Positions 56,122-64,000 of a stretch of 64,000 nucleotides of DNA are shown one piece after another. Location: assembly GCA_029261925.1 (NCBI GenBank), contig JAJDAJ010000015.1, positions 1 to 64,000 of the forward strand, given 5' to 3'. The position numbers were made by a program, and so were the translations under genes. The notes beneath the pieces are model-generated. The model was given only the letters and a program-made list of their open reading frames with translations, did no database searches and had not been told where the DNA came from. The DNA is from Deltaproteobacteria bacterium (lineage in GTDB: Bacteria > Myxococcota_A > UBA9160 > SZUA-336). The first letter of the stretch is position 1. Each line of letters starts with the position of its first letter.

Positions 56122-56252
56122 CGGAGCTCCTCTCGTCGCGTCGCGCGGCCGCCGCTCGACGGCGCCGCTGCGAGCGCGACCCCAGTCTACATGCGCGGCG
56201 CACCCGGTTGGTTCACCATGGCCGCAGTCTACACGCAGCCCCCGGAGAGCCC

Positions 56253-57449
56253 GTGCCGTACCCCTTCCCCGACGAGCCGCTGGCCGGAGACCCGCTGGCG
56301 GAGCCGCCCGAGCGGGCGGAGCTGCGGCGGACGCTGCGCGAGCTGATCGCGCGCGAGTCGCCGCCCGAACGCGTGCACGAGCTGGACGAGGCGGAGCGCT
56401 TCGACGACGCGCTGCACGCCCGGCTGGCGGAGCTGGGCCTGCTGGGGATCGATGCGCCGGAGGAGCTCGGGGGCAGCGGCGACGTGCGCGACCAGCTCGT
56501 GGTGGTCGAGGAGCTGGCGGCGGGCCCCACGTCGATGGCGGCGTTCGTGATCGCACAGTTCGCCGTGGTGCAGGTGCTCGCGGGCTTCGGTCGCGAGGAG
56601 ACCCAGCGCGCCGTGCTGCGGGAGCTGATCGACGGGTCGGTGCGGGTGTCTTTCGCGCTCTCGGAGCCCGGCGGCGGGACCGACGTGGCGCGCGCCATGC
56701 GCACCCGCGCGCAGCGGACCGCCTCGGGCGACTGGCGCCTCGACGGTCAGAAGACCTGGACGTCGGGGGCGGCGGCGGCGCGCTGGATCGTGGTGCTCGC
56801 GCGCACGTCGCCGGTGGAGCGCTCGCCGGTGCACGGCATCAGCATGTTCCTGGTGCCGGCGGACGCCCCGGGCGTCGAGGTGCGGCCGATCGACACCTTC
56901 GGGATCCACGGACTCTCGACCTGCGACGTCTTCCTCGACGGCGTGACCGTGCCCGCCGACGCCGTTCTCGGCGACGTGGACCGGGGCATGCGGCAGGTCT
57001 TCGCCACGGTGAATCGCGAGGGTCTCAACGCCGCCGCGGCCACGCTGGGCGTGGGTCGCGCGGCGCTGGAGCTCGCCGTGCGCCACGCCGGCGAGCGCGA
57101 GGTCTTCGGCAAGCCCATCGGCGCGTTCCAGGTGCCGCAGCACTGGATGGTGGACGGCGCCGTGGCGCTCGAGTCCGCCCGCAGCCTGATGCTGCGCGCG
57201 GCCGCGCTCGAGGTCGCGGGCACCGACTCGGGGCTGCTGGCCTCGATGGCGAAGCTGGTCGCGTCCGAGGCCGCGGTCCGCATCAGCGAGCAGGGCATGC
57301 AGCTGATGGGCGGCCTCGGATACACGCGTGGCGTCGCCATGCAGAGGTTCTTCCGCGATGGTCGGCTCTGGAGCTTCTCGCCGCTGACCAACGAGATGGT
57401 CCGCAACCGTATCGGGGAGCAGCTACTCGGCCTGCCCCGCTCGTACTAG
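56253..57449 (+). CDS. Acyl-CoA dehydrogenase
   Basis: FALSEPGGGTDVARAMRT, GQKTWTSGAA, FGKPIGAFQVPQHWM, MQLMGGLGYTRG. Confidence 0.92.
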   Translation: MPYPFPDEPLAGDPLAEPPERAELRRTLRELIARESPPERVHELDEAERFDDALHARLAELGLLGIDAPEELGGSGDVRDQLVVVEELAAGPTSMAAFVIAQFAVVQVLAGFGREETQRAVLRELIDGSVRVSFALSEPGGGTDVARAMRTRAQRTASGDWRLDGQKTWTSGAAAARWIVVLARTSPVERSPVHGISMFLVPADAPGVEVRPIDTFGIHGLSTCDVFLDGVTVPADAVLGDVDRGMRQVFATVNREGLNAAAATLGVGRAALELAVRHAGEREVFGKPIGAFQVPQHWMVDGAVALESARSLMLRAAALEVAGTDSGLLASMAKLVASEAAVRISEQGMQLMGGLGYTRGVAMQRFFRDGRLWSFSPLTNEMVRNRIGEQLLGLPRSY

Positions 57450-57465
57450 GTCGACGCGGTCAACG

Positions 57466-57753
57466 TCAGCGGCGATCGTCGCGCGAGCGACCACCTCCGC
57501 CGCCGTCGCGCTGGCGCTCCTGTGCCTCGTTCACGCGGATCGCGCGGCCACCGAAGTCGGTGCCGTCCAGCTCGCGGACCGCGTCGCCGGCGCTGGACTC
57601 GTCCAGCTCGACGAAGCCGAATCCCCGCGAGCGTCCCGTCTCCCGGTCGGTGATGACCTTCGAGCTGTGAACAGCACCGAAGCGGGAGAAGAGATCCTCG
57701 AGATCGCTGTCGGTCATGCTCCAGGGGAGGTTGCCGACATACAGCTTCTTCAT
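57466..57753 (-). CDS. RRM-type RNA-binding protein
   Basis: KKLYVGNLPWSMTDSDLEDLFSRFG, RSRGFGFVEL. Confidence 0.95.
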   Translation of the reverse strand: MKKLYVGNLPWSMTDSDLEDLFSRFGAVHSSKVITDRETGRSRGFGFVELDESSAGDAVRELDGTDFGGRAIRVNEAQERQRDGGGGGRSRDDRR

Positions 57754-57802
57754 GCTCTCATTCCTGACCCGGGAGCCGGCTCTTCCGGCGGGGCCCTCGA
57801 AC

Positions 57803-57845
57803 GGGCCTCGAGAGGCCCTCGAAACCGGGCCCCCGCGTGGGGCCC
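57803..57845 (-). promoter_or_regulatory. Double hairpin in the RRM-gene leader
   Basis: GGGCCT-CGAG-AGGCCC (57803-57818) and GGGCCCC-CGCGT-GGGGCCC (57827-57845). Confidence 0.5.
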
Positions 57846-57856
57846 AACGATCGGGA

Positions 57857-57886
57857 ATCTTACGCCAGCCCGGGGCCTCCGGACAA
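57857..57886 (-). promoter_or_regulatory. Putative RRM-gene promoter TTGTCC-N18-TAAGAT
   Basis: Minus strand; predicted start just upstream of the distal hairpin. Confidence 0.4.
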
Positions 57887-57993
57887 TCTCCGGGTGCAGC
57901 TGCGCACCCTCCACACGGCTGCGTCCCGGACGCCCTGCGGGAGCCGGCCCGGGGTGAAACGGACTTTCGCTGCGCGGCGCCGCTGCCCGGGCG

Positions 57994-58869
57994 TCAGCGC
58001 CGCGCGGCGCTCTCGAGTCCCGGAAAGCGCAGGCCCCGGGCGCGGGCGCGCGCGAGCGCGGCGCGCACCGCGTCGCGATCCCCCTGCTCGATCAGCGCGA
58101 CCAGCCGGTTGTAGTGCGCGGCGCGCAGCTCGTCGGCCGTGCAGCGCGCCCCGTCGCAGGGCGCCAGGCCGTCGTACACGTCGACGGCGCGGGTATAGGC
58201 CCCACCCGCCTCGGGGTAGTTGCGGTGCTCGGCGCGCTCGTCCCCGAGCCGCACCAGCGCCTGCGCCAGCAGTCGCGCCACGTCGGCGCGTCCGGGATGG
58301 TCCGCGTGCAGCGCCTCCAGGCGCCGCACCCCGGCGGCCAGCTGCCCGCGACCGATCAGCTCGAAGGCCAGGTCCAGGCGGCGCTCCACGCCCAGGCTGC
58401 GGTGCGGCGAGGCGGCGACGAGCTCGGGATCGAGCTCCGCGGCCTCCGCTCGCGCGGCCGCGGCCAGCTCCGGCTCGGTCTCGAGCCGCGCCAGCTCGAC
58501 GAGCACCACCGCGAGGTTGCGCCCGAAGGTGGGATCTCCGGGATCGATCTCGCGTGCGCGCCGCAGGTCGGCGGCCGCAGCGGCCAGCCCGTCGCGGCCA
58601 CCCGCAGCGCGCTGCTGGGCCGCGCGCTCGGCGTGCGAGACCGCGAGCAGGCGCTCGAAGCGCGTGTTCCAGGGCGTGCGCTCCAGCGCCTCGCCGTACG
58701 CGGCGATCGCCGCGGTGTAGTCGCCGGACTGCGCGGCCACCTCGGCGCGACGCACCACGGGCGCGACGCCGGGATCGAGTCCGCCCTCGTCGGCGGGTGG
58801 CGGGCCCGCGCAGGCCAGGGCCAGCGACAGTGCCGCGACGAGCGCCAGCGCAGCCCGGGTTCGCCTCAT
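57994..58869 (-). CDS. TPR-repeat lipoprotein
   Basis: Lipobox LSLALACAG; tetratricopeptide-like repeats. Confidence 0.8.
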   Translation of the reverse strand: MRRTRAALALVAALSLALACAGPPPADEGGLDPGVAPVVRRAEVAAQSGDYTAAIAAYGEALERTPWNTRFERLLAVSHAERAAQQRAAGGRDGLAAAAADLRRAREIDPGDPTFGRNLAVVLVELARLETEPELAAAARAEAAELDPELVAASPHRSLGVERRLDLAFELIGRGQLAAGVRRLEALHADHPGRADVARLLAQALVRLGDERAEHRNYPEAGGAYTRAVDVYDGLAPCDGARCTADELRAAHYNRLVALIEQGDRDAVRAALARARARGLRFPGLESAARR

Positions 58870-58972
58870 GCTCGGCCGTCCTCTCGTTGCACTCCGAGCT
58901 TATCGGCCCGGGCGCGCAGCGCCTGCGCGCTCGCGATACAGGTCCCGGAGGGGCGAACCGATAGGCCCTTCG

Positions 58973-59308
58973 ATGGGTCGGCCGAATCCGGAGAGCGAGC
59001 CCGAGCAGGACGTCGAGCTGTACACGTCCCCCTGGGTGAGCGGCACGCGCGCTGCCGCGTACTTCGGCCCCATCAGCTCGGAGCTCTTCCTGCCCGACGA
59101 CGAGGTCGAGGACCGCACGGCGGCCTGGACCAAGGCCGAGCGCGAGCTGCTCGAGTCGCTGCGCGACAAGGCCCGCGTGCTCGGCGCCAACGCCGTGGTG
59201 GGCCTCGAGGTGACCCTGGATCCCTTCGCCCATGCGCCCGAGGGCGAGGCCACGGGCCTGCGCCTGCACGCCGTGGGCACCGCCGCGAAGCTCGAGCCGC
59301 TCTTCTAG
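58973..59308 (+). CDS. YbjQ/UPF0145-like heavy-metal-binding domain protein
   Basis: LRDKARVLGANAVVGLEVTLDPF. Confidence 0.65.
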   Translation: MGRPNPESEPEQDVELYTSPWVSGTRAAAYFGPISSELFLPDDEVEDRTAAWTKAERELLESLRDKARVLGANAVVGLEVTLDPFAHAPEGEATGLRLHAVGTAAKLEPLF

Positions 59309-59427
59309 CAGGCCAGGGGCCCCGGAGCCGGTCTCCGGCGCCCGGAGAGCCCCGCGGCGGGCCCCCACGAGCTCGCCCGGGCCGCTCGGTTGTGGGGCGG
59401 CGCCGCGTCCCATATCCTGCGTCGGCC

Positions 59428-59553
59428 ATGAGGAAATCCGCCAAGCTGCCGCATCGCAACCGGCGCAAGACCAAGCGCTACCGGGCAAAGCTCAGGGCGA
59501 AGCACCGCCGCGCGCGGCTGCGCCGCAGCCGGGGCGAGACCGGACGTCCGTAG
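59428..59553 (+). CDS. 41-aa highly basic small protein
   Basis: MRKSAKLPHRNRRKTKRYRAKLRAKHRRARLRRSRGETGRP; TATCCT-N9-ATG upstream. Confidence 0.55.
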   Translation: MRKSAKLPHRNRRKTKRYRAKLRAKHRRARLRRSRGETGRP

Positions 59554-59562
59554 GGGCCCCGC

Positions 59563-60636
59563 GTGGGCACCAACGCCTACTCGCGGGCCGGCGTCGACAC
59601 CGATCAGGCCGACCGGGCGCTCGCGCGCCTGCTGCTCGAGGTCTCGCCCACGCTGGCCTACGGCGCCGAGAGCACCGTGGGCGTGGGTCACTTCGCCGCG
59701 GTGGTCCGCATCGGGCCGGTCCAGCTGGCGCTGACGACCGACGGGGTCGGTACCAAGCTGCTGATCGCCGAGCTGGCCGAGCGCTACGACACGGTCGGGA
59801 TCGACTGCGTGGCGATGAACGTCAACGACCTGATCTGCGTCGGCGCCACGCCCGCGGCCATGCTCGACTACATCGCGGTCGAGCGAACGGATCCCGAGGT
59901 CTTCGCGCAGCTCGGCCGCGGCCTGGCCGAGGGCGCCAAGCAGGCGGGCGTGAGCATCGTGGGCGGCGAGACCGCGCAGGTGCCCGAGATGCTCCGCGGC
60001 GTGCGCGAGGGCAGCGGGCTGGACCTGGTCGGCATGGCCGTGGGCATCGTGCCCGAGGACGCCCTGCTCGACGGCTCCACCATCGCACCCGGCGACGCGG
60101 TGATCGGGGTGGCGTCGAGCGGCGTGCACTCCAACGGGCTCTCGCTGGCGCGTCGCGTGCTGCTGTCGAAGTTCCGCCCCGGCGACTACGTCGAGGAGCT
60201 GGGCACCACGGTGGTCGACGAGCTGCTGCGGCCCACGCAGATCTACGTGCCGCAGACCGTTGCACTGGCCGCGGCGGGCGTGCGCCCGCGGGCGATCGCA
60301 CACATCACCGGCGACGGGCTGCTCAACCTGCGCCGCGTCGAGGCAGCGGTGGGCTTCGAGATCACCCGGCTGCCCGATCCTCCGGCCGTGTTCGAGCTGA
60401 TCGAGCGCGTGGGCGAGATCGGCCGCGGCGAGATGCGCACGGTCTTCAACATGGGCATCGGCCTGTGCGTGGTGGTCGCGGACGCCGACGCCGACAAGGC
60501 GATCGACGCGCTGCGCGCCACGGGTCTGGAGGCGTGGCGCCTCGGCCACGCCGTGGACGACCCCGAGCGCCGCGTGCGCATCTCCGGCGAGGGCCTGATC
60601 GGCCACTCGAAGCACTTCACTTCCGAGGACGCGTGA
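59563..60636 (+). CDS. purM: Phosphoribosylformylglycinamidine cyclo-ligase
   Basis: TTDGVGTKLLIAEL, VGGETAQVPEML, VASSGVHSNGLSLAR. Confidence 0.95.
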   Translation: MGTNAYSRAGVDTDQADRALARLLLEVSPTLAYGAESTVGVGHFAAVVRIGPVQLALTTDGVGTKLLIAELAERYDTVGIDCVAMNVNDLICVGATPAAMLDYIAVERTDPEVFAQLGRGLAEGAKQAGVSIVGGETAQVPEMLRGVREGSGLDLVGMAVGIVPEDALLDGSTIAPGDAVIGVASSGVHSNGLSLARRVLLSKFRPGDYVEELGTTVVDELLRPTQIYVPQTVALAAAGVRPRAIAHITGDGLLNLRRVEAAVGFEITRLPDPPAVFELIERVGEIGRGEMRTVFNMGIGLCVVVADADADKAIDALRATGLEAWRLGHAVDDPERRVRISGEGLIGHSKHFTSEDA

Positions 60637-61733
60637 TCCGCTGGATCCCCGAGGCGACGGACCGCGGCAGCGCGGCCCGCGCCGGGCGTCTGCAGACGGA
60701 TCGGGGCGAGGTCGAGACGCCGGTCTTCATGCCGGTCGGCACGCAGGCCGCGGTGCGCGCCATGACCCCCGGGCAGGTCGCGGCCACGGGCGCGCGCATC
60801 GTGCTCGCCAACACCTACCACCTGGCCCTGCGCCCCGGCGAGGAGCTGGTGCGCAAGGCGGGCGGCCTGCACGCGTTCATGCAGTGGCAGGGCCCGATCC
60901 TCACCGACTCGGGCGGCTTCCAGGTGTTCAGCCTGAAGGGCCGCGAGATCACGCCCGACGGCGTGCGCTTCCGCAACGAGGTCGACGGCAGCAGCGTCAT
61001 GCTCACGCCCGAGCGCACCGTGGAGATCCAGCACGCGCTCGGCGCCGACATCATCATGGCCTTCGACGAGTGCACGCCGTACCCGGCCGATCCCGACCTG
61101 GCCGAGCGCGGCGTGCGCAACACGCTCGACTGGCTGGAGCGCTGCATCGCCGCGCACGGCGACTCGAGCCAGGCCCTGTTCGGGATCGTGCAGGGCTCGG
61201 TCTACCCGCAGCTCCGCAAGCAATGCGCCCGTGCGATCGTCAAGCACGACCTGCCCGGCTACGCGATCGGCGGCGTCTCGGTGGGCGAGGGGCTCGACGA
61301 GCTCAAGCACATCGTCTCGGTGACCGCACCGCTGCTGCCCGAGGACCGGCCGCGCTACCTGATGGGCGTGGGCCTGCCCGAGGACCTGATCGAGAGCGTG
61401 CAGCGGGGCATCGACATGTTCGACTGCGTGATCCCCACGCGCTACGCGCGCAGCGCCACGCTGTTCACGCGGCGCGGCCGCATCCGCATCAACGCGCGCC
61501 GCTACCGGCGCGACTTCTTCCCGATCGATCCGTCGTGCGACTGCGAGGCGTGCAGCGGCTTCACCCGGGCCTACGTGCACCATCTCTACCAGTCCAACGA
61601 GATCCTGGGGACGATCCTCGGTGCCATCCACAACGTGCGCTTCTACCAGCGCCTGATGGCGGACATGCGCCAGGCGATCGTCGCGAGCGACTTCGCGGGC
61701 TGGAAGCGGGAGTTCCTCGAGGGCTACGCCTGA
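60633..61733 (+). CDS. tgt: Queuine tRNA-ribosyltransferase
   Basis: ILTDSGGFQVFSL, AFDECTPYPAD, GGVSVGEG, CDCEAC zinc motif; GTG start. Confidence 0.95.
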   Translation: MIRWIPEATDRGSAARAGRLQTDRGEVETPVFMPVGTQAAVRAMTPGQVAATGARIVLANTYHLALRPGEELVRKAGGLHAFMQWQGPILTDSGGFQVFSLKGREITPDGVRFRNEVDGSSVMLTPERTVEIQHALGADIIMAFDECTPYPADPDLAERGVRNTLDWLERCIAAHGDSSQALFGIVQGSVYPQLRKQCARAIVKHDLPGYAIGGVSVGEGLDELKHIVSVTAPLLPEDRPRYLMGVGLPEDLIESVQRGIDMFDCVIPTRYARSATLFTRRGRIRINARRYRRDFFPIDPSCDCEACSGFTRAYVHHLYQSNEILGTILGAIHNVRFYQRLMADMRQAIVASDFAGWKREFLEGYA

Positions 61734-61818
61734 GCTTGGCCCGCGGCCCCCTGGAGGGGCGTCCGCGACGGCCTGGAGTGGCGCCGCGGCGCCGAGCGAC
61801 GCCCGCCGGGTCAGCGGC

Positions 61819-63819
61819 TCAGGGCCGGTACCAGATCGGCGAGGTCCAGGCCCGCTCCTGGATCACGTCGGGCAGGGCGGGGTCGTCGCAGCCCGCGGGG
61901 CGCTCTTCACCCGCCAGTCCCACGCACTCGGCGGCCTGCCAGCGGCAGCTCGGCGCCTCGACCACGCGCGCGTAGTAGACGGCGGGCCGCGCGGGATCGA
62001 AGTCGGGATCGGTCCAGCGCGCGCAGAGCGAGTCGAAGGCGCTGCCCTGCGGCGTGCAGGTCCGGGGGTCGACACCGCCGGCGCCCGCGGCGCCCGCGAC
62101 GTCGTGGACCTCCTGGTGGAAGGCACCGTCGTCGCCGACGAAGCCCTTGATCACCTGCAGGCGCTGGAGCTGCGTGCCCGGCAGGCCCTCGCTGCCGGCA
62201 TCGCGCAGTGCCGAGACCACGAATGCCGGGGGCCCGGCGCCCGGCAGGCGCTCGCGCAGCTCCCCGCCCATGGGCACGCCCTCGGCGTAGCCGCGCTCGA
62301 CGAGATCGGCGCGCGTGCAGATGTCCGCGGGATAGCCCCAGCCCGCGAAGAAGCGCGGGGCGATTCGCGGTCCGCTGGTGGCGAACGTCTCGCGGCGCCT
62401 GATCGCATCGAAGATCGCGTCGCGCGTGTTCTCCTCCGCCCAGACCCCCGCCAGGCCCCCGGGATTGCGCAGCGCGGGGCGCATGCTGGTCCCGCCGACC
62501 TTGCCATCGAGCCGGTCCGCCAGCGTCGCGTCGCGCGCGGCGTTGCCGCCCAGGTAGCGCCGCTCGTTCACGCTCCCCGGCGCCGCGCTGTGGTTGTCGG
62601 TGCTGCCGATGAAGCCGAGGCGATACGGGTTCACGCCCGTGCGCTGCTGTTCGCGCAGGCCCTCGAGGAGCGCGTAGCGCACGAAGTCCAGGCGCGAGAT
62701 GCAGCCCTCGCCCATCAGCGCGCCCTCGCCCGAGCCCTCCCCGCAGTCGGGTGGGGACGCGGCACCGAGCCCGCGCGCCTTCTCGAAGTCGCAGAGCTCG
62801 TCCGCGCCGCCGACCACGCCGTACATGCCGTTGCGGCACTCCGACTCGCCCTTGTGCTGCATCATCTCGACGACCGGCTCCATCTCGGCGCGCAGCCGCG
62901 CGCGCTCGCGCTGCTCCGCGAGCGGCGCGTCCCGCCAGGGGATCGAGAACATCTGGCCGTTGGACAGGTTGGGATTGTGCGGGATCGCCAGCGCCTCGCA
63001 GCCCGTGCCGGTGTCGTTACACAGTGCCCGCAGGCGCGCCCACATCTGCTCCGCGTCGGGCACGTCGAGCCACGAGATCGGCAGCTCGGGCGCGAGCTCG
63101 TTGCGCAGGATCACGTTGCGGTGGACCTTGCTGCGCCCCGGCGAGGCGCTGTACTCCCAGGCCGCGAAGGTGGTGAAGCGACACTCCGAGGTGCGGTCGT
63201 ACCAGCGCTCGGCCGCGGCCCGCGTCAGCTCCCAGGCGCTGCGCAGCTCGGCCCGGCAGATGCCGCCGTCGCGCCCGCAGAGCGCCGCCGGCCGGCCCTC
63301 GCTCAGGCTGATGATTCCCATCATGCGCGCGTTCATCCCGCCCACACCGGGGATTGCCGAGCTCGCCTCGCCGCGGAACTGGCGGCAGCGGCGCGTGGCG
63401 TACATCGACGAGCCCGGCCGCATGCAGAGCGACACCTCGCCCATCCACTCGGCGTGGTCGGTGGCCGCGGCGAAGTCCAGCGGACGGTCGATGCGCACGC
63501 GGCGCGTGCCGACGCCGCGCGCGTCGTAGGGCGGCAGCGAGACCTCGTGGCCGCTGGCGAAGCGGTACGCGAAGTCGGGCCCCTCCTTCGCCAGCCCGCG
63601 CGCGCTGGCGTCCATGGAGAAGCGCGTGTGCACGTGCAGGTCGCCGAACAGCGGCTGGCGCAGCGGCTCGCGATGCGCGCAGGGCTCGCGCCCGACGAGC
63701 GCGGCCGCGAGCGCCGGCGCGGCGGGGGGTGTCCACGACGAGGACCCCGGCCCGATCGAGGCGGGGATGCACGCCAGCGCGAGCGCCGCGCCCAGCAGAG
63801 CCGCAGGGGAGCGGCGCAT
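61819..63819 (-). CDS. DUF3604 domain lipoprotein
   Basis: Lipobox ALALAC; FGDLHVHTRFSMDASARG, GFIGSTDNHSAAPGSV. Confidence 0.85.
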   Translation of the reverse strand: MRRSPAALLGAALALACIPASIGPGSSSWTPPAAPALAAALVGREPCAHREPLRQPLFGDLHVHTRFSMDASARGLAKEGPDFAYRFASGHEVSLPPYDARGVGTRRVRIDRPLDFAAATDHAEWMGEVSLCMRPGSSMYATRRCRQFRGEASSAIPGVGGMNARMMGIISLSEGRPAALCGRDGGICRAELRSAWELTRAAAERWYDRTSECRFTTFAAWEYSASPGRSKVHRNVILRNELAPELPISWLDVPDAEQMWARLRALCNDTGTGCEALAIPHNPNLSNGQMFSIPWRDAPLAEQRERARLRAEMEPVVEMMQHKGESECRNGMYGVVGGADELCDFEKARGLGAASPPDCGEGSGEGALMGEGCISRLDFVRYALLEGLREQQRTGVNPYRLGFIGSTDNHSAAPGSVNERRYLGGNAARDATLADRLDGKVGGTSMRPALRNPGGLAGVWAEENTRDAIFDAIRRRETFATSGPRIAPRFFAGWGYPADICTRADLVERGYAEGVPMGGELRERLPGAGPPAFVVSALRDAGSEGLPGTQLQRLQVIKGFVGDDGAFHQEVHDVAGAAGAGGVDPRTCTPQGSAFDSLCARWTDPDFDPARPAVYYARVVEAPSCRWQAAECVGLAGEERPAGCDDPALPDVIQERAWTSPIWYRP

Positions 63820-64000
63820 CAGCGGACCCACACGGACTTGAGATTCACGAACTCGCGGATCCCGTACGGACCGAGCTCGCGGCCGTAGCCCGACTCCTTG
63901 ATGCCGCCGAAGGGCAGGCGCGGATCGGACTTGACCATCCCGTTGACGAAGCAGCAGCCCGCATCGAGGTGGCGGGCGGCGATCTGCTCACCGCGCTCGA
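63819..64000 (-). CDS. Aldehyde dehydrogenase, C-terminal part (succinate-semialdehyde dehydrogenase-like; truncated by window end)
   Basis: [51 protein letters not shown]. Confidence 0.9.
   Translation of the reverse strand, partial: ERGEQIAARHLDAGCCFVNGMVKSDPRLPFGGIKESGYGRELGPYGIREFVNLKSVWVR

Noticed and set aside
1-64000. CRISPR arrays, tRNA/rRNA genes, transposases, prophage or toxin-antitoxin loci
   Set aside because: Looked for regularly spaced repeats, tRNA T-loop motifs and mobile-element proteins in the ORF track; none found by eye.

Overview
The window is 64 kb of very GC-rich, densely coding bacterial chromosome. F420 genes, a DUF4215 repeat, an IPTL-CTERM-like tail and abundant GTG starts suggest a deltaproteobacterial/myxobacterial-like lineage, but this is inference only. 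I saw no rRNA, tRNA, CRISPR or transposase. Housekeeping content: fpg, FHA protein, leuCD, leucine-dehydrogenase-like gene, dnaA, rmlB, cofG/cofH, DNA methyltransferase, abgT-like transporter, folB, purM, tgt. About 31.5-50.6 kb is a surface-polysaccharide locus: GT39, a GT2-GT4 fusion, O-antigen ligase, two flippases, several GT4s, and WlbA/C/D/B-type genes for a diacetamido-uronic acid sugar. The most system-like segment is 23.0-31.6 kb, a tight five-gene cluster: CotH-like secreted protein, VTC/TTM polyphosphate-polymerase domain, DUF4956 membrane protein, CotH kinase plus beta-helix, and a multidomain surface phosphatase. The phosphatase has two altered active-site motifs and an in-frame TAA where Tyr is expected. 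Other signals: a recurrent leaderless-promoter signature (TANNNT-N6/7-ATG/GTG), apparent CTG starts in glycosyltransferases, a start-proximal frameshift, a TGACGC/GCGTCA palindrome cluster over a pseudokinase-LysM locus, a double-hairpin leader upstream of an RRM gene, and a candidate sigma-54 promoter. All calls are by eye; no searches were run.
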